DNA of 64,000 nucleotides. Origin: Diphasiastrum complanatum (taxonomy: Eukaryota > Streptophyta > Lycopodiopsida > Lycopodiales > Lycopodiaceae). The stretch spans positions 42,967,054-43,031,053 of the forward strand of contig CM055109.1 of the NCBI GenBank assembly GCA_029204225.1. Reading direction: 5' to 3'. Made by a program: the position numbers and the translations under genes. Shown here piece after piece: positions 40,001 through 53,830 of this stretch; the stretch's first letter is position 1, and every line of letters starts with the position of its first letter. The notes below the pieces were generated by a model. That model saw nothing but the letters and a program-made list of their open reading frames with translations, made no database searches and had not been told where the DNA came from.

Positions 40001-42287
40001 ATCCTGGTTGTAATAGAGTGAAATCCTTTATTGGAATGCACTTATTACTGACTTTCTTGGATTTGGATATTTTCATATATCATCTTTTTAGTTAACTTTT
40101 ATTGAAATTTATAATTTCTTTAAAAGGAAGGGTGAAGTGGTGAAATAAAATTTTATTTGGAAGTCTGTAAATTGCATAGTTTTGGAAGAGAACCAACTGT
40201 GGTATAGAAATGAGATTTGGTCTGAAAGTAATTTCGGTTAGATTCATAGTAAGATACCTAAACTTTTCGAATAAGAGAAATTCTCTAGGGATTGTGTGGA
40301 AAATCTAGATCTAGGAGAGGTTTGAAAATTGAATTATTATCTATAAGTAGTACAGTAAATGGTCAAAGGTTACTAATTTCCTTTTGGAATAGAAGTAAGT
40401 TTGATCAGAATTTAAGTCTGAGAGTTCTGTATTGGGTCAACCTAAACTTAGTTTAGTACTAGGATCATAGAGAGGTTGATTGAGGAGAAGAAATTATGTA
40501 ATTAGAGGTAAGTGGGATTGGAAAACTATTGAGAATGAATGTTATTTGTCTCAGAGATTTTCCAGATATGTTATTTACTCATGAGAAATAGAAAATCTTT
40601 TGTAGCTGAGTTACAAGATCTCAGTGAGATATGTGAGTAACATATGTGGGTTCTGGAGGAATTTGCCAGTGAAGAATGTGTTTATGTACTGGGTCATAGT
40701 GAGATTATTCACATATGTGCACAATTAATCTTGTATGAATCTACTTTGTATTCCTGGTTACTAGAGTTATTTGGTGCACTTAACCTAGTTGGTGAACATA
40801 GACATATGATCAAGTATTGTTTTGACAGATACTTGTAGAGTTAACAAATCTTTGTATAGAAGATTTATGGATTAACTAATAAATGATTTGAATAAGGATC
40901 TAAATGTGGTGTTATACGTGTATAATTTAAAGGTTCACCTCGACATTGAGATTTCTGAATCATAAACAATTGACTTGTGTAGTTGATTACTCCAGGATGA
41001 AGTTAATTGGTAAAACAATCAGTGTGATGAGGATTCACCAGAAACTGATAGTTTTGATTTTATATTGCTTGTAAGACGCATGATTAGTGAATCACTTGGG
41101 TTCATCAATTAAAATTGTGTGCATTGGATATACAATATTCTTGGGATAGAGTATTCCTTAGTTAAGGAATAGACTCAGCTCATTAGTGATTATATCCTAG
41201 AGCGCTCAATTGGATAACGAATCATAATGAATCCAAGAATAAAATCTGAGTTGATATAAGAATCATGTTTGAAGAATATTCCAATAATCCAATATTTCCT
41301 TAGTGGAAAGATTTTGGAATGATTCTTACTTTTTCTTGAGTTATGTTGGACATATACTCTAGTATCCTGTAAATGATTATGGTTTTGGATTCCAAAAATT
41401 ATGATTGATGAATCATATGAATCTAAATATTTATGATTGACGAATCATAAATAGATACTTAATTATTGTCAGAGAATTATAAGGAATTGTGATGATTCTT
41501 GAGTTTGATGATTAATTCTTGATCTATTATTTGAGTATGAATTCAGGTCAGTGTTTTTGAATCTCTCTACTCCAGTATTTTAATTGAGAACCTATGGATC
41601 TCACAGACATTATCTTATTTATCTAGTGGATGCTATTTTGCTACAGTTTATGGTCTGTAGATGCTTGAGTACAGTTTTTCGTTTGATTGGATCTCCAGTT
41701 ATTATAGGAGACAAACAAGTCTATTAAGATGAATGAATGCTATTTTCTTGCATTTGGTGCTAGAAACAAGAGCATTTAACTCAAAAGAGTATCTGGGATA
41801 CTCAAAGTTGAGTTTTAATCATTCTATGTCTTAATGATTCTCCTACAGATTCTAGTTGAATGAATTATCATATCTTAGAATTGAATTTTAAGGATAATTA
41901 TACTTGGAAGCTTTTTATAAATTGTCTACTAGAGTTTGTGGATAATTTCAGACTGTAATTATTATTTATTTTCTTTAACTTTAATCTCTTAAGTTAGAGA
42001 ATATTTCACTCAGTGGTTCATGTAAGTATTTTACATGAAAGTGATATTACTAGCTTGTGTTGAGGGTAACTTGGTGAGAAATTTATTGCTAAGTGTACTT
42101 TTCAAGCTTGAGTCGTACTCCAGAATAGAGATTAACGATTGGAAATTGGTTTATCTCTGAGTACTTGTTTGATATGAAAGTCAAACTAAGGATAATGATT
42201 TCCTAGGTTAATATTGAAAGTTAAAGGAACTGTTCTTGCCTGTTTTAAGGAGCTTCTAAGGATAGAAGTAGTTTAAGGAGGGAAGAA
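37021..42287. other. AT-rich anonymous stretch, probably an ancient retroelement
   Basis: Over 5 kb with no convincing reading frame; stops are dense on both strands. GGAGGGAAGA occurs at about 38993 and again at 42278 just before an LTR-like end, so much of it may be the eroded interior of a plus-strand LTR element. No protein domain could be read. Confidence 0.35.
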
Positions 42288-42769
42288 TGTTATGGCCAAA
42301 TTCGGTTAAGGCCCTGGAATAGTCCTAATATGGTAGACCGGCCCTGCAGTACTCGAGATTATTGGTCATGCCGATATTTAATTCCATGTCAAGGCCTGTT
42401 TGTGACTAATTACCTTGAGAGGACCCAAACACTCTAATTGAGACATATGGAGTATTGCATGCCTGTGTGACGGATATAGGCAGGAGGACTGCATGAAGAG
42501 ATGCGGTCTATTTATAGTTGACTTGCATGGGGGTTGCATGGTTTCATGCACAGGACTCTACTCTCTATATAATGAGGTGGGGATTCTCCCGTCGACATAT
42601 TGGGTTTAGGTTACCAGTTTCTCTCTTCTCCTCTTGCTTCACATGGCATAGCTTGGGGGCTAGATCCAGTTTGGTCTAGGATTGGTTGGGCGGTTTGGCT
42701 CCATAGTCTCTCTTATTGTGTTCTCGTATCCTCATCTTAAGGGCAATCCTTGTGGGGTCATTATAGACA
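42288..42769 (+). repeat. LTR-like segment with TATA box
   Basis: Preceded by a purine tract (AAGGAGGGAAGAA), starts TGTTATGGCC, has CTCTATATAATGAGG near 42560 and ends near GACA. This arrangement fits the 3' LTR of a plus-strand element whose body is the decayed stretch to the left. No partner LTR was found. Confidence 0.5.
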
Positions 42770-42925
42770 CCACAAAAAAATGGAGTGGCTGAGAGGAAGA
42801 ATAGAACCTTGTCTGAAGGTGCTAAAGCCATGAGGTTAGGAGCTAATCTTTCAAAACCATTTTGGGATCAAGCTTTGTTGAGTGCTAACTTTCTATGCAA
42901 TAGGTGGCCAATTGCTTTATTGTAT
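42767..42925 (+). pseudogene. copia integrase fragment
   Basis: The plus strand reads [20 protein letters not shown] then MRLGANLSKPFWDQALLSAN, the conserved block after the catalytic Glu of copia integrases. It is cut off sharply on both sides, where LTR-like sequence and gypsy-3 join it. Confidence 0.85.
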
Positions 42926-42934
42926 CTTAGGTTC

Positions 42935-43830
42935 CAAAGTTTCGTAAGCGACAAATCTTCCAAATGGGATAAATCCTCATCCGATCCAACTGCATCACCT
43001 TCATGTAAACTTAGTTTCAAACGACTTACATGAAATACTGGGTGTGTAGCCAATTTTTCTTGAAGATCGAGTTCATACGCCAAAGAACCAATTCTATGTA
43101 CAATCCTGAACGGTCCACAAAAACGGGTAGACAGTTTGTAATGCTTCCTTGTACGTAATGTCTTAGAATCTTTTGGAATCCTAAGATATACCCAGTCATC
43201 AACTTTTAAATCTTTCAAAGATCTCTTAAGATAGGCATAGTGCTTATTTCTATTCTGAGCACTTCGGATACTATCCTTAGCCACTTGCAACATCACTTGC
43301 ATATCATGCAGGAAATCAACAACTTTATGGATCTTAACATATTTCATCTCCACATTTACCGGAGATCTAGATTGAAAACCATACATAAGCATAAAAGGAT
43401 TGTAACCTACAGTAGAATGTCTATTGTATGCAAACTCAGCCAGTGGGAGGTAATATTCCCAATGAGATTGCCTGTGAGAAACATATGTCCTCATAATATC
43501 TTCCATAGTTTGATTAGTCATTTATGTCTGGCCATCTGATTCAGGATGATCAAAAGAACTTAAATTCAAGGAAGTTTCCAGTTTATGGAACATTATTGAC
43601 CATAAGTGACTTGTGAACTTCGAATCTCTATCATTAACAATGTCACTCGGCAGACCATACAACCGAAATAATCTTTTAACAAAGATATGGGCTAAATCAA
43701 AAGCCTTTATAGTTGACTTAACTAGTATGAAAGCAGCTAACTTAGTTAACTGATCCACTACAACCCAAATAGAATCATGTTGTCATTGGGTCTTCGGAAG
43801 TCTACAAAATCCATAGATATTGTTACATAC
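42935..43830 (-). pseudogene. gypsy-3 integrase core and C-terminal part
   Basis: Reads VVVDQLTKLAAFI, YGLPSDIVNDRDSKFTSHLW, DHPESDGQT, then a TAA codon, then NQTMEDIMRTYVSHRQSHWE and the GPFRIVHRIGSLAYELDLQE terminal region. One nonsense codon lies between DGQT and NQT near 43520, where other gypsy integrases have ERVNQT. No chromodomain is left. Confidence 0.85.
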
Positions 43831-43834
43831 TTGT

Positions 43835-44973
<1,139 letters not shown>

Positions 44974-44984
44974 TACTTGTTATA

Positions 44985-45247
44985 GTAGATTTGCTTTCCC
45001 ATCTCTTATCAGAGATATCTAACGGATGCAACAAACCACTAGCCTTATGGTGTTCAGCCTTTGCTAGTTGATAGGGCTTGCATTTAATCACATATGACTC
45101 GACATATGGTTTGAGCTTTGGCCAATAAAACTCCCTTTTAACCAAGTCCAGAGTCCTTCCTGTGTATACCGGGATGTCCTGCACATGGTATGTCATGACA
45201 TTCAAACAAAATCTTGCATTAGAGCTCCTCATCTCCCAAGTAGACAA
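44985..45247 (-). pseudogene. gypsy-3 integrase HHCC finger region
   Basis: Reads MTYHVQDIPVYTGRTLDLVK then REFYWPKLKPYVESYVIKC and LLHPLDISDKRWES: the zinc finger that precedes the gypsy integrase core. The His of HPG and other residues have changed. Confidence 0.75.
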
Positions 45248-45253
45248 ACTTTC

Positions 45254-45505
45254 TCATTCTGAAAAAGAACATTCACACTCATAATTTGTCGAGTTAATTT
45301 TTAAAATCTTACCATTACCTCCTAGGATCCTGATCATATGAGCCGACATTTTCTTCCTTTCTGGACAAAACTTCATAAAATGTCTAGGCTTCTTACAGAC
45401 GAAACATAAGTTCATAAAATACAAAGAGTCTCTATCTGTCATCTCGAATTCTTGGGATAGCATCCTCTTGTCAGTTACTATGAGGCAAAAAACTATTGTT
45501 GCCAA
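45254..45505 (-). pseudogene. gypsy-3 zinc knuckle
   Basis: CFVCKKPRHFMKFCPERKK is a CCHC nucleocapsid knuckle with Arg in place of the usual Gly. The rest of the frame shows no clear gag features. Confidence 0.6.
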
Positions 45506-47210
45506 CTAAACCATATTAAGTCTAAGTTAGTTGGGCTTTGATATTTTTCTCAAGCAACTTGACTTTTATAAGGTTTATGGTATTTCTTTTCAATTGGACC
45601 ACCACAAGAGCTCTATCATGCTTTGAGACACATTTATTCTATAAACTATTGTTCTCTTCAAGGCACTTTACAATTTATCGGCACTTACCGTGCGCGTACA
45701 TATGCATTGCACCATTATGCGGTGTCTCACTTATTTAACTACATTTATTTACAAAGGTGAGGCATAGAAAGTCCTCATCATCCATTTACATTTTCCTTAG
45801 TTGGAGATTTTGGTGGTGCTGCAATCTTCCAACGCTTCACTACTTAAATGGTTCACCTTTGTGTTCTAGGGTTCCTTGAGGGGTCAAAATTTGATATTTG
45901 TAACTAGTATGAAAAATAGTTGTAAATTTTTTTGAAGCAATGGCTTATATTGAAGAGCATTTTATGCACAATATAACACTTCCATACATAGGCCTAGCCA
46001 AGAAGCAATTTGTAAATTTCAAGGTGTCCACTTATGCAACAACAAGATTAAGCATGCACCTTCATGTACACAATCGGAAACAAGTTTGTGGTAAAATAAA
46101 CTAAAATACAAGTTTAGCACTTTAGTCTCAGGGATCATATACTCTAATAAAATTCTAATGTAATAATTTTGTTAAGTGTTGAAAGATCTTAGACATACAA
46201 CCTATTGTACTCCCCAAGAAGTGCATTTTCTTCATTATATATATATATATGCAAAATGATGTGCATGACTTCAAAAGTGATGTTTTTTTGCATCTCCACT
46301 ATTCATGTCTCTCAAAAATGACAAATCATAAACAACAGTTTACATGAAAAAGAAAATTGAAAGTGGTTGGGGTGCTTTTTGTGATTGTCCCATCTTCCGA
46401 TGGTTGTGGTGGCAACATATGGTACCAAAATGGCAACAATATGGTAGAGCTAGTTGTGTGCTCTCATAAAAGGCACTTTTGCTCTCATGTAAATGAGGTA
46501 AAATATAATGAAATGCCATTTTACTAGTAGAGACCCCTCCAAGAATCATGACACCATTTTACTAGTAGAGACCCCTTTATAGTAATTATCTCAACTAACC
46601 AGCTTAATCAGTGAGCTTTGTGTACAAGAATGGGAAAAAGAAATGAGACTAGGGGTTTGCTCTTGCATGACTACTTACAGATACTTCAAAATATACGTCT
46701 TTTCATGTGTACAAAAGTCATCTTGTAAAAATTTTGTTATCTTTGCCCACAAGAAAAACATATATTACAATTAGAATATATATTTAGCTTTCTTTTAGAA
46801 GGCATTCTGAATATGGCTTGATGTAGCTTGTTCCTATGCTACACATTATCATCTAGTTGCAAGAGATAAGATATTGCTATCAATAAAGAAACTCCATGAG
46901 AATTAGTTTATTTTTTATGCAAATGGTTTTCACATAACATTATTATGTTTGTTTATCTTTAGAAAGAAAATAGATTTACATACCACAAATCCTCACTTTA
47001 AATATGACTACAATGCCTAGAATAGGTTCAAAAAAGGTCCACATACTTTTATAAGTACATGATGATCCAATCTTTCAAAGCATACAATGTCCCATTAATG
47101 TATTTGCAATGTTGTGATGTTTTCCTTGATATGATTATGCATTATTGTACATCATATGAAGGCCATTGGATAGGCCATGGAACACAAGGCTCCAAGATTT
47201 CAATAGTGTA
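45506..47210. other. No recognisable gene
   Basis: AT-rich sequence; a 23-bp segment (CCATTTTACTAGTAGAGACC...) is repeated at about 46516 and 46550. Nothing else was supported. Confidence 0.4.
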
Positions 47211-47440
47211 GGTAGCAAGGTTATATTTTAATGAGCTTGTGCCAATGTGATTACACTAAACATTCTTACCTAACTCAACTCAATGCCCTAGACTTCATAC
47301 TATTTTGGACATTTGTACTTCTTTAGGTAGCAAGGTTATATTTTAATGAGCTTGTGCCAATGTGATTACACTAAACACTCTTACCTAACTCAACTCAATG
47401 CCCTAGACTTCATACTATTTTGGACATTTGTACTTCTTTA
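47211..47440. repeat. 115-bp tandem duplication
   Basis: Two adjacent copies (47211-47325 and 47326-47440) beginning GGTAGCAAGGTTATATTTTA, almost identical, hence a recent duplication. Confidence 0.92.
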
Positions 47441-48142
47441 GGTTATTGTTTGCATTATTCCAATGCTAGCTGGACCCATTTCAGACATTTATTGTGATAT
47501 GACAACCCTTAAATGTCTACTTTTGACCTCTACGTTGTCCATTGCATTCTCATTGATCATTTGATGTTATATTTTTTGTGGTGCGTCTAGGATTGCAAAG
47601 TCTCCTTGGCACTGCTGCCCAATGTCCTATTTTGGGCCTAGCTTTTGTGTCTTACTCCACACTTGTTATGTGGATTTGAGAGGCCTCTATGTTGCCATTG
47701 TAATAATCATGTAGTGTCAAGTTACATATTTTGTTGATATTCTGAAGGCTATATCAAATGATTCACGTGTTCATAAAACATCAACATCTAGCCAAAAGAA
47801 CCCTCAAACAACCAATGAAATACCCCTTGAGTTACTAGTTTACAAATTTAAATTGACAGTATAGAACCTTGACCCTGATCTAATTGGATCCTAAGTTAAT
47901 TTTGAACCAAGGTAGGTTTTTTCTTATAACCTAAAAAATCACATTATCAAAGATCACACCAATTAGTGTTCTTAGACACTATAAAAATGTTGATAAGTGT
48001 GTTAGATAGGTACACAATGGTGTAATGACACATGATAATGTCGATCAATATTTTATGTATTGTATTAATCATTTTCGGAACATTTCTTGATTCAATTTGG
48101 TACATTTCAATCCTATTTCTACCAATGGGTGGAAATCCAACA
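47441..48142. other. Probable 3' LTR region of copia-C
   Basis: The right edge is placed at 48142 because the minus strand reads a purine tract (CATTAAGGAG) and then TGTTGGATTTCC. The left edge is not defined. Confidence 0.35.
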
Positions 48143-49400
48143 CTCCTTAATGTGGATCTTGGATTACTTTGATTTTCATATTTAATGTATTATTAAATTT
48201 GATGTGGTTGTCCTTTGCTAATGCTTTTGTAAAGATATATGTTCCCATGAATGTTGTCCTACAATAAACCAAGGCTATCTCCTTGCTCAACACCTTTTCT
48301 CTAGTGTATGCTTGCTCTAATAATGAAATCTTGGATTCAGAGAAAATGCAATGGTGCTCTGATTATCACAATAAGTTGAGCAAGATTAATTTCTAATAGT
48401 AGGTTCCTCATCCAGATGGCTTCCTTATGCGTTGGTTGTGTGGACAGTTGGTTTATGGTCTGGAAAACTACATTTAATTGTTGCGGAGACAAAAGCATCC
48501 AAGGTTGGGATGGGGCAAAAGCATAGGGTTGAGGCCCATGAATAGCCCCTGGACTAAAAGGAAGTGAAAAAGGTGTGGTGGTAAAAGTACCATGTGGTGG
48601 TGCAATGGACGGTATGGTGGTAACAATCGTGGCCACTATAGTCACATTACCAGTGGGTGAGAAGGACACATCAAAAATATTCATGACTGAACTCCATGTT
48701 GTTAGTTGCAACAATATATACTAACTCAGTAGATGACAAAGTCACAAATGTTTGATACTGTTCTATGATATTGGACCTTTGTCAAACTAGGACCTAATTG
48801 AAATTAACTTGGTTTGCAATCAACCACGTTATATTTTTGAAGTATGTTTCGAATGTACCTCTATTGACTAATATAAATTAGTCTATTAGCTTGATCTTTG
48901 TGGTCCAAATTCCAAGAAAAAAATGGATTAGGCCTTAATCTATCATTTCATATTCTTGTGATACCATATTTTTTTACATCCTTTAATGCCCAATAATAGC
49001 ATTTGAATCAGTCAAGCTTGGAATAAAATAATTATGAACAAGGTATTGATTTACTTTTTGGAACCATGCCATGCGGGACTACCTTAGCCCATATAGAGCC
49101 TTGTGTAATTTGCATACAATATGTTCCTCGCCTGGAATATGATACCCCTTAGGCTAAGACATATAAATATTTTCTTTAATAGTTCCAATCAAAAATGCAA
49201 TTTGCATGTCCATTTGGTGGACTTCAAGATCAATAGTCCATTTATTGGAAATAATATTGCTACGTTCAAGTAATTTCATGACAATCCAAGTTATGTTTTT
49301 GACACATACGTCATACTCTCTATCCATAGCTATCTTGCACTAATCTGTGTTATTATGATCCATGGCTTGGTTCTACAACAAAGTGACAAGAAGCTTCATT
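48143..49400 (-). pseudogene. Decayed Ty1/copia RT-RNase H (copia-C)
   Basis: Translated minus strand, with shifts, shows DLEVHQMDMQIAFL, IVCKLHKALYGLR, then RNase H pieces (EAIWMRNLLLEINLAQ) and a C-terminal FTKALAKDNH...KIKVIQDPH. The last part closely matches copia-A at 58.4 kb, so both are the same family. Many stops; about 300 bp of unrelated Pro/Thr-rich sequence is included near 48.5 kb. Confidence 0.75.
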
Positions 49401-51605
49401 AATAAATTTTTCTTGTGGATATCTTATCCTTGGTGACTTCTTGGAATGAATTGCTATTGTTGTGGCCGAGTTGTGTCTTCTTTAGAATTTGTATCAATAG
49501 TAGATTGTACTAGAGTGCTAAAATCTGAATTCACAAATCAAATTGCATTTTTTTCTTTCTTGAATTTCAATGTTGCTTGCACTTATTCATTTTTCATGAA
49601 TTTCAGAAACATTTTTCTACTATCTACTACTTTGCATGCAATCTATAAATCTACCATGTTTTTCATAATATGCTCCATGTTTTTTTGACTAATCATCATC
49701 TATTAGTGCTTCATAGACTGCTTTAATTTGCACTTGCTAATTTAGCAACTAATTCGATTTATGAAATTCTAGACCCATTCTCACATAAATCTAACACCTT
49801 GAACGACTGATCCTGATGCAAAAATACAAAAATGAAGAGCTTGTCTCAATGTCCTCCAATGCAATCCTACTGATGCCTTGGATAGAGTCTTGGAGAAATC
49901 ACAAATCCAATAGAATGAACAAATGCAGAAGTTCACCAACGAGCTTATTGGCATCATGTACCAAAAGATCAACAGTATACGATTGATGTAAAGGGCGCCA
50001 CAACTGCCAACGTATCCATGATGACATGCCACTTGGTGTCCTATGTGCACATGGAATCATACAACAAATAAGTGCCCACAAATGAGTCAACACTTAGAAT
50101 GCCCAAAAAATTGTCCTCCAGCATGGGTGGGCACAATATCTCGGAGTGTACTTACAACCCTCAAGCGCAAGTTGCTGCTAGGTAGTACTATTTAGATAAA
50201 CAAAGTGCCCCATAACATAGGCAGTTCCAATACAACTCCAATGAAAACAACCTCCACTTGCAATTACTACACCACCAACAAACGACCAAAGGGAAATGAT
50301 AGTGAAATTTTTTGCTCAACCAACCAATGTGAATGTAGTAATGACCGAACTTGATGATACCAAACCACCGTATGACTTCTCTATAGTGAGCAAGGAAAAA
50401 CCTGCTTATTTGTTAGATGGCCTAGATGGTGAGTTGATACCTATTTATGCTCGTCAAGTTCAAGGAATGACAGGTAGGCCTCCAATCAGATGTTATGGAG
50501 CAATGACAATCATCATATTGTAGAGTGTCTTAACAAAAGACAACGTGCCCCTCTACAAGGACTATGGTATTGGCCATCCATACCTAGATTTCTTATTAAA
50601 GAAAGAAGACAAGAAAAACAACCAAATCATCTATGCCAGTGAATTTGTTATGTGTGGAATCAAAGGAAGTGCCCATAGGAATACATCTTTATAGCATGAC
50701 TCGAGCTCAAAAGAGAAATGCACTAGAACCATCACTAGAGTCCACAATCAAGAGATAATGGAGGTTCCTCTGGTTCATTGTTATGGGATAATATCCTAGC
50801 CCCACAACTGAGATAGACAAGTTTAGAAAAATGAGAAACTGGGGCAGACCAAATATTAGAAGGTCAAAAATCAACTTTCCATTGGGCCCGACTCCAAATT
50901 AATGCTCGATCTAGTCCTCATACAATCTTAGTTCGACCCTCTTCCAAGAAACATGCACCCCAACATACAGAACGACATCCTATTAATTCCCGGGTAAGTA
51001 ACCCCCCAAGACTGCTAGCTAAAAACCAAATAACAACGCATGATGTTTTAGTGTCCAAGATTGCTAAATGTCATTCTACATTGGTCCCCGATTCCAAAAT
51101 TATGCTATCCATATGGTCTTTGATGATCCTAGGATAAGATGTTCTACAAAATATCCATAATAATATATCATGATCTTCTCTCAAAACCTATCAGTGAGAT
51201 TGAGCTCAAATACTAGTAGATCAATCACATTATTAGTTAGTTCTTTTAATCTTGTGCTAAAGAAAAATGCTTGAAAAAATGCCAACCACTAGATGTGATT
51301 TTTGAACTGGACGTTGAAATTAAAATTTCTTTGATCTCATTTTGTGCAAGTGCATTGTTCATGAGGGTTATGCCAACCCTCTCCATCTTTTGCTCTTTAA
51401 CTATTTCTAACTCATCTAACTTACGTACTATGACTATTTTACCATTTACCTTTTCAAATGTTATATCATCTAATGTAATTATCTATTTCAAGGATCAATT
51501 CACATCAACAAAGAAATTGTTGATCAATTATAAGATATTGATCTTCCTTCAATTTGATATGTCTTCTCAATATAAATCGAGGTACTGATAATTTTATGCA
51601 TTTCT
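49401..51605. other. Mostly anonymous sequence
   Basis: No domain recognised. A plus-strand frame at 50296-50523 (75 codons, TELDDTKPPYDFSIVSKEKP) looks coding in composition but has no family I know. It may belong to a retroelement gag-protease spacer. Confidence 0.35.
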
Positions 51606-51677
51606 ATGTTTAAGTTATTTCTCTCTTGCTTCAAGCGATACGACCTTGGAATAGGTACTTTCCTTGTACAAACTTGC

Positions 51678-51853
<176 letters not shown>

Positions 51854-52063
51854 CGAGTTTGTTCTTTGGTTGGATTAGTGTTAATGGATTGTAGTGTTAA
51901 TCATAGTGTTAATTGTGGTATCACGTGCTTGATTCTGAACTATGCTATCGCTCTCATGGGAACGAATCTCTGAGTTACAAGTTAAAGATCTACGTCATCC
52001 TTTGATGCTTGATTGTGCTTGGATCTAGGGTTGAAGGTGGATAGGAAATACGCGCTACAATTC

Positions 52064-52081
52064 TGGTGCCGTTGCCGGGGA
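52064..52081 (+). other. Athila/Tat-type primer binding site
   Basis: TGGTGCCGTTGCCGGGGA, preceded by CTACAATTC, is the characteristic primer site of plant Athila/Tat gypsy elements (a non-Met tRNA, commonly tRNA-Asp). The 5' LTR would end at about 52059. Confidence 0.85.
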
Positions 52082-52950
52082 GCTATGCCAATTTTTCATT
52101 TTCAGTGAAGCTACAAATTGAAGGGCGAAGGTTGCTTCCTAGCCATTTTTCAGAAATAAAAAAAAAATAGCTAAAAAATCAAAAAATATTGAAAACCATC
52201 CTTCTCTTGGTCTACTGTATATAGATTTGACCTAGATCTATTTATAACTAGGTCGACGAAGGTTAATTCTAAAAATAGAAGACTAAAGTGATTGTTCCAC
52301 TAGTTCTTGGTAACCTTTTGTAAAAAGCTTCACATCTTGTCAAAAATCTACCATTTTTACCAATAATAATAGTATCACTCTTCAACCTTCGTCGACTTGT
52401 CTGAGGTTTCCAAATTTAGTGACCCAACATTTTTGAGTTCCATTAAAATTGTTCAAAAAGTTCATTTGTACCCTTGCCAAGGTGCAAAAATATCAATGTT
52501 CGCCAAAAGAATCCTCGCCAGTTTTACCCTAGTTTTATCTCTATCAGATCTACCTACTATCAGACAAGCAAAGGTTAGTTTTTCTATATTTTTCAAAAAT
52601 AACCAAATAAGTGGTTTTTTAACTCAAAATAGTATTGGAAGAATCCTCGTTGAGTTAACCTTTGCCTAGGGAACCTTCAACAATACCATTTTTGAGTTCT
52701 GATATATTTGACCTAACTATTGTTGAATTTGTGAAATTTTGTTGCACTTTGATACCAATTCTTAAAAATTCTTATTTCTAGAGTGTCGATCGTTTGATCA
52801 AAAACCTTTTTTCCAAAATTAAAATATGATTATCATCAAGTGATCAAGTTGTTACTGATTAGATCAGAAGATAGGATTTAATTGAAGAATCTAGATCCAA
52901 TCTCATTATACTTTACTGATTTTTATATTGATCTAAAGTAATACATAAGA
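52082..52950 (+). other. Leader of the Athila/Tat-like element
   Basis: AT-rich, no coding domain; between primer site and gag. Confidence 0.5.
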
Positions 52951-52951
52951 A

Positions 52952-53830
52952 TGGCAGATTCAGATTCTGAGCCTGAAGTTTAGTTACCCCAACGTTCTAT
53001 CAATAAAAAAAACTCCTCTTTTAGAATTGCCAAGGTATAATAGATTATCAGATCCAATTAGATTTCTTAAAATCTTTTCTGAATCTTGCAAAGTCTATGG
53101 TGAAGTTAATCTAGAAGACAAACCCAAACTATTTCCTCTTTGACTGGTGCTACTCAAGATTGGTTTTATAATCAAGATTTGACGAACCGATCTGATTGGG
53201 AAGTAGTTAAAGCTGCACTCATTACGAAATTTAAGTCCAAAAAATTATTGGAAGATTCTTTCATGTTATTAAGCAAAATCAAAATGAGAAGGAAGGAGAT
53301 GGTGCGTGATTACATCGAACGAATCAAACATCTCAAATCAGATTGTGAACAAGATCTCATTAACAATGAAGCTGTGATCATGTGGTTCTTTGCAGATTTA
53401 CAAAGAGGATCAGATGTGAACTCAAACGCCGAGGAGATTACTTGTTATTGCAACATGCAATGGACGACGCAATACACGGAAGAAGATGAAGATTTAGATG
53501 ATGGATCAAATGTGGTAATGTTGCTATTTACAGTGGGGCAAACAACCACAACATCGACAACTATTGCATCCACAAACATCAATGCGACAGTCGACAAGTT
53601 TGAAAAACTTGGCTAGAAGCAACAGTTGCAGTTGGAGAAAATGCAAATGTAGTTTGAGGCAAAGCTTAAAGCGTTCGAAGAACAACATGCTAAGATTGAT
53701 AAAGCAAGAGATAAGATGGCTAAAACATTTCCTAGCAGAGAAAATATTTGGTGTGCGATTTGTGCCAGAAATCATCCCATGAATGAATGTCCAACAATGA
53801 AGAGACTTATGGTGGATACTTATTGTCATT
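52952..53830 (+). pseudogene. Athila/Tat-like gag
   Basis: ATG at 52952 opens MADSDSEPEV and soon stops; in shifted frames the gag domain follows: LPRYNRLSDPIRFLKIF, then TGATQDWFYNQDLTNRSDWE and ALITKFKSKKLLEDSFMLLS (53140-53616). A basic coiled coil and a Cys/His motif (CAICARNHPMNEC...CHLC) come at about 53755-53840. Several stops; no protease, RT or integrase was readable downstream, so the element is truncated or unrecognisable beyond here. Confidence 0.75.

Noticed and set aside
40644-40838. 64-codon plus-strand frame in the AT-rich stretch
   Set aside because: Isolated, no domain, surrounded by stops; not supportable as a gene.
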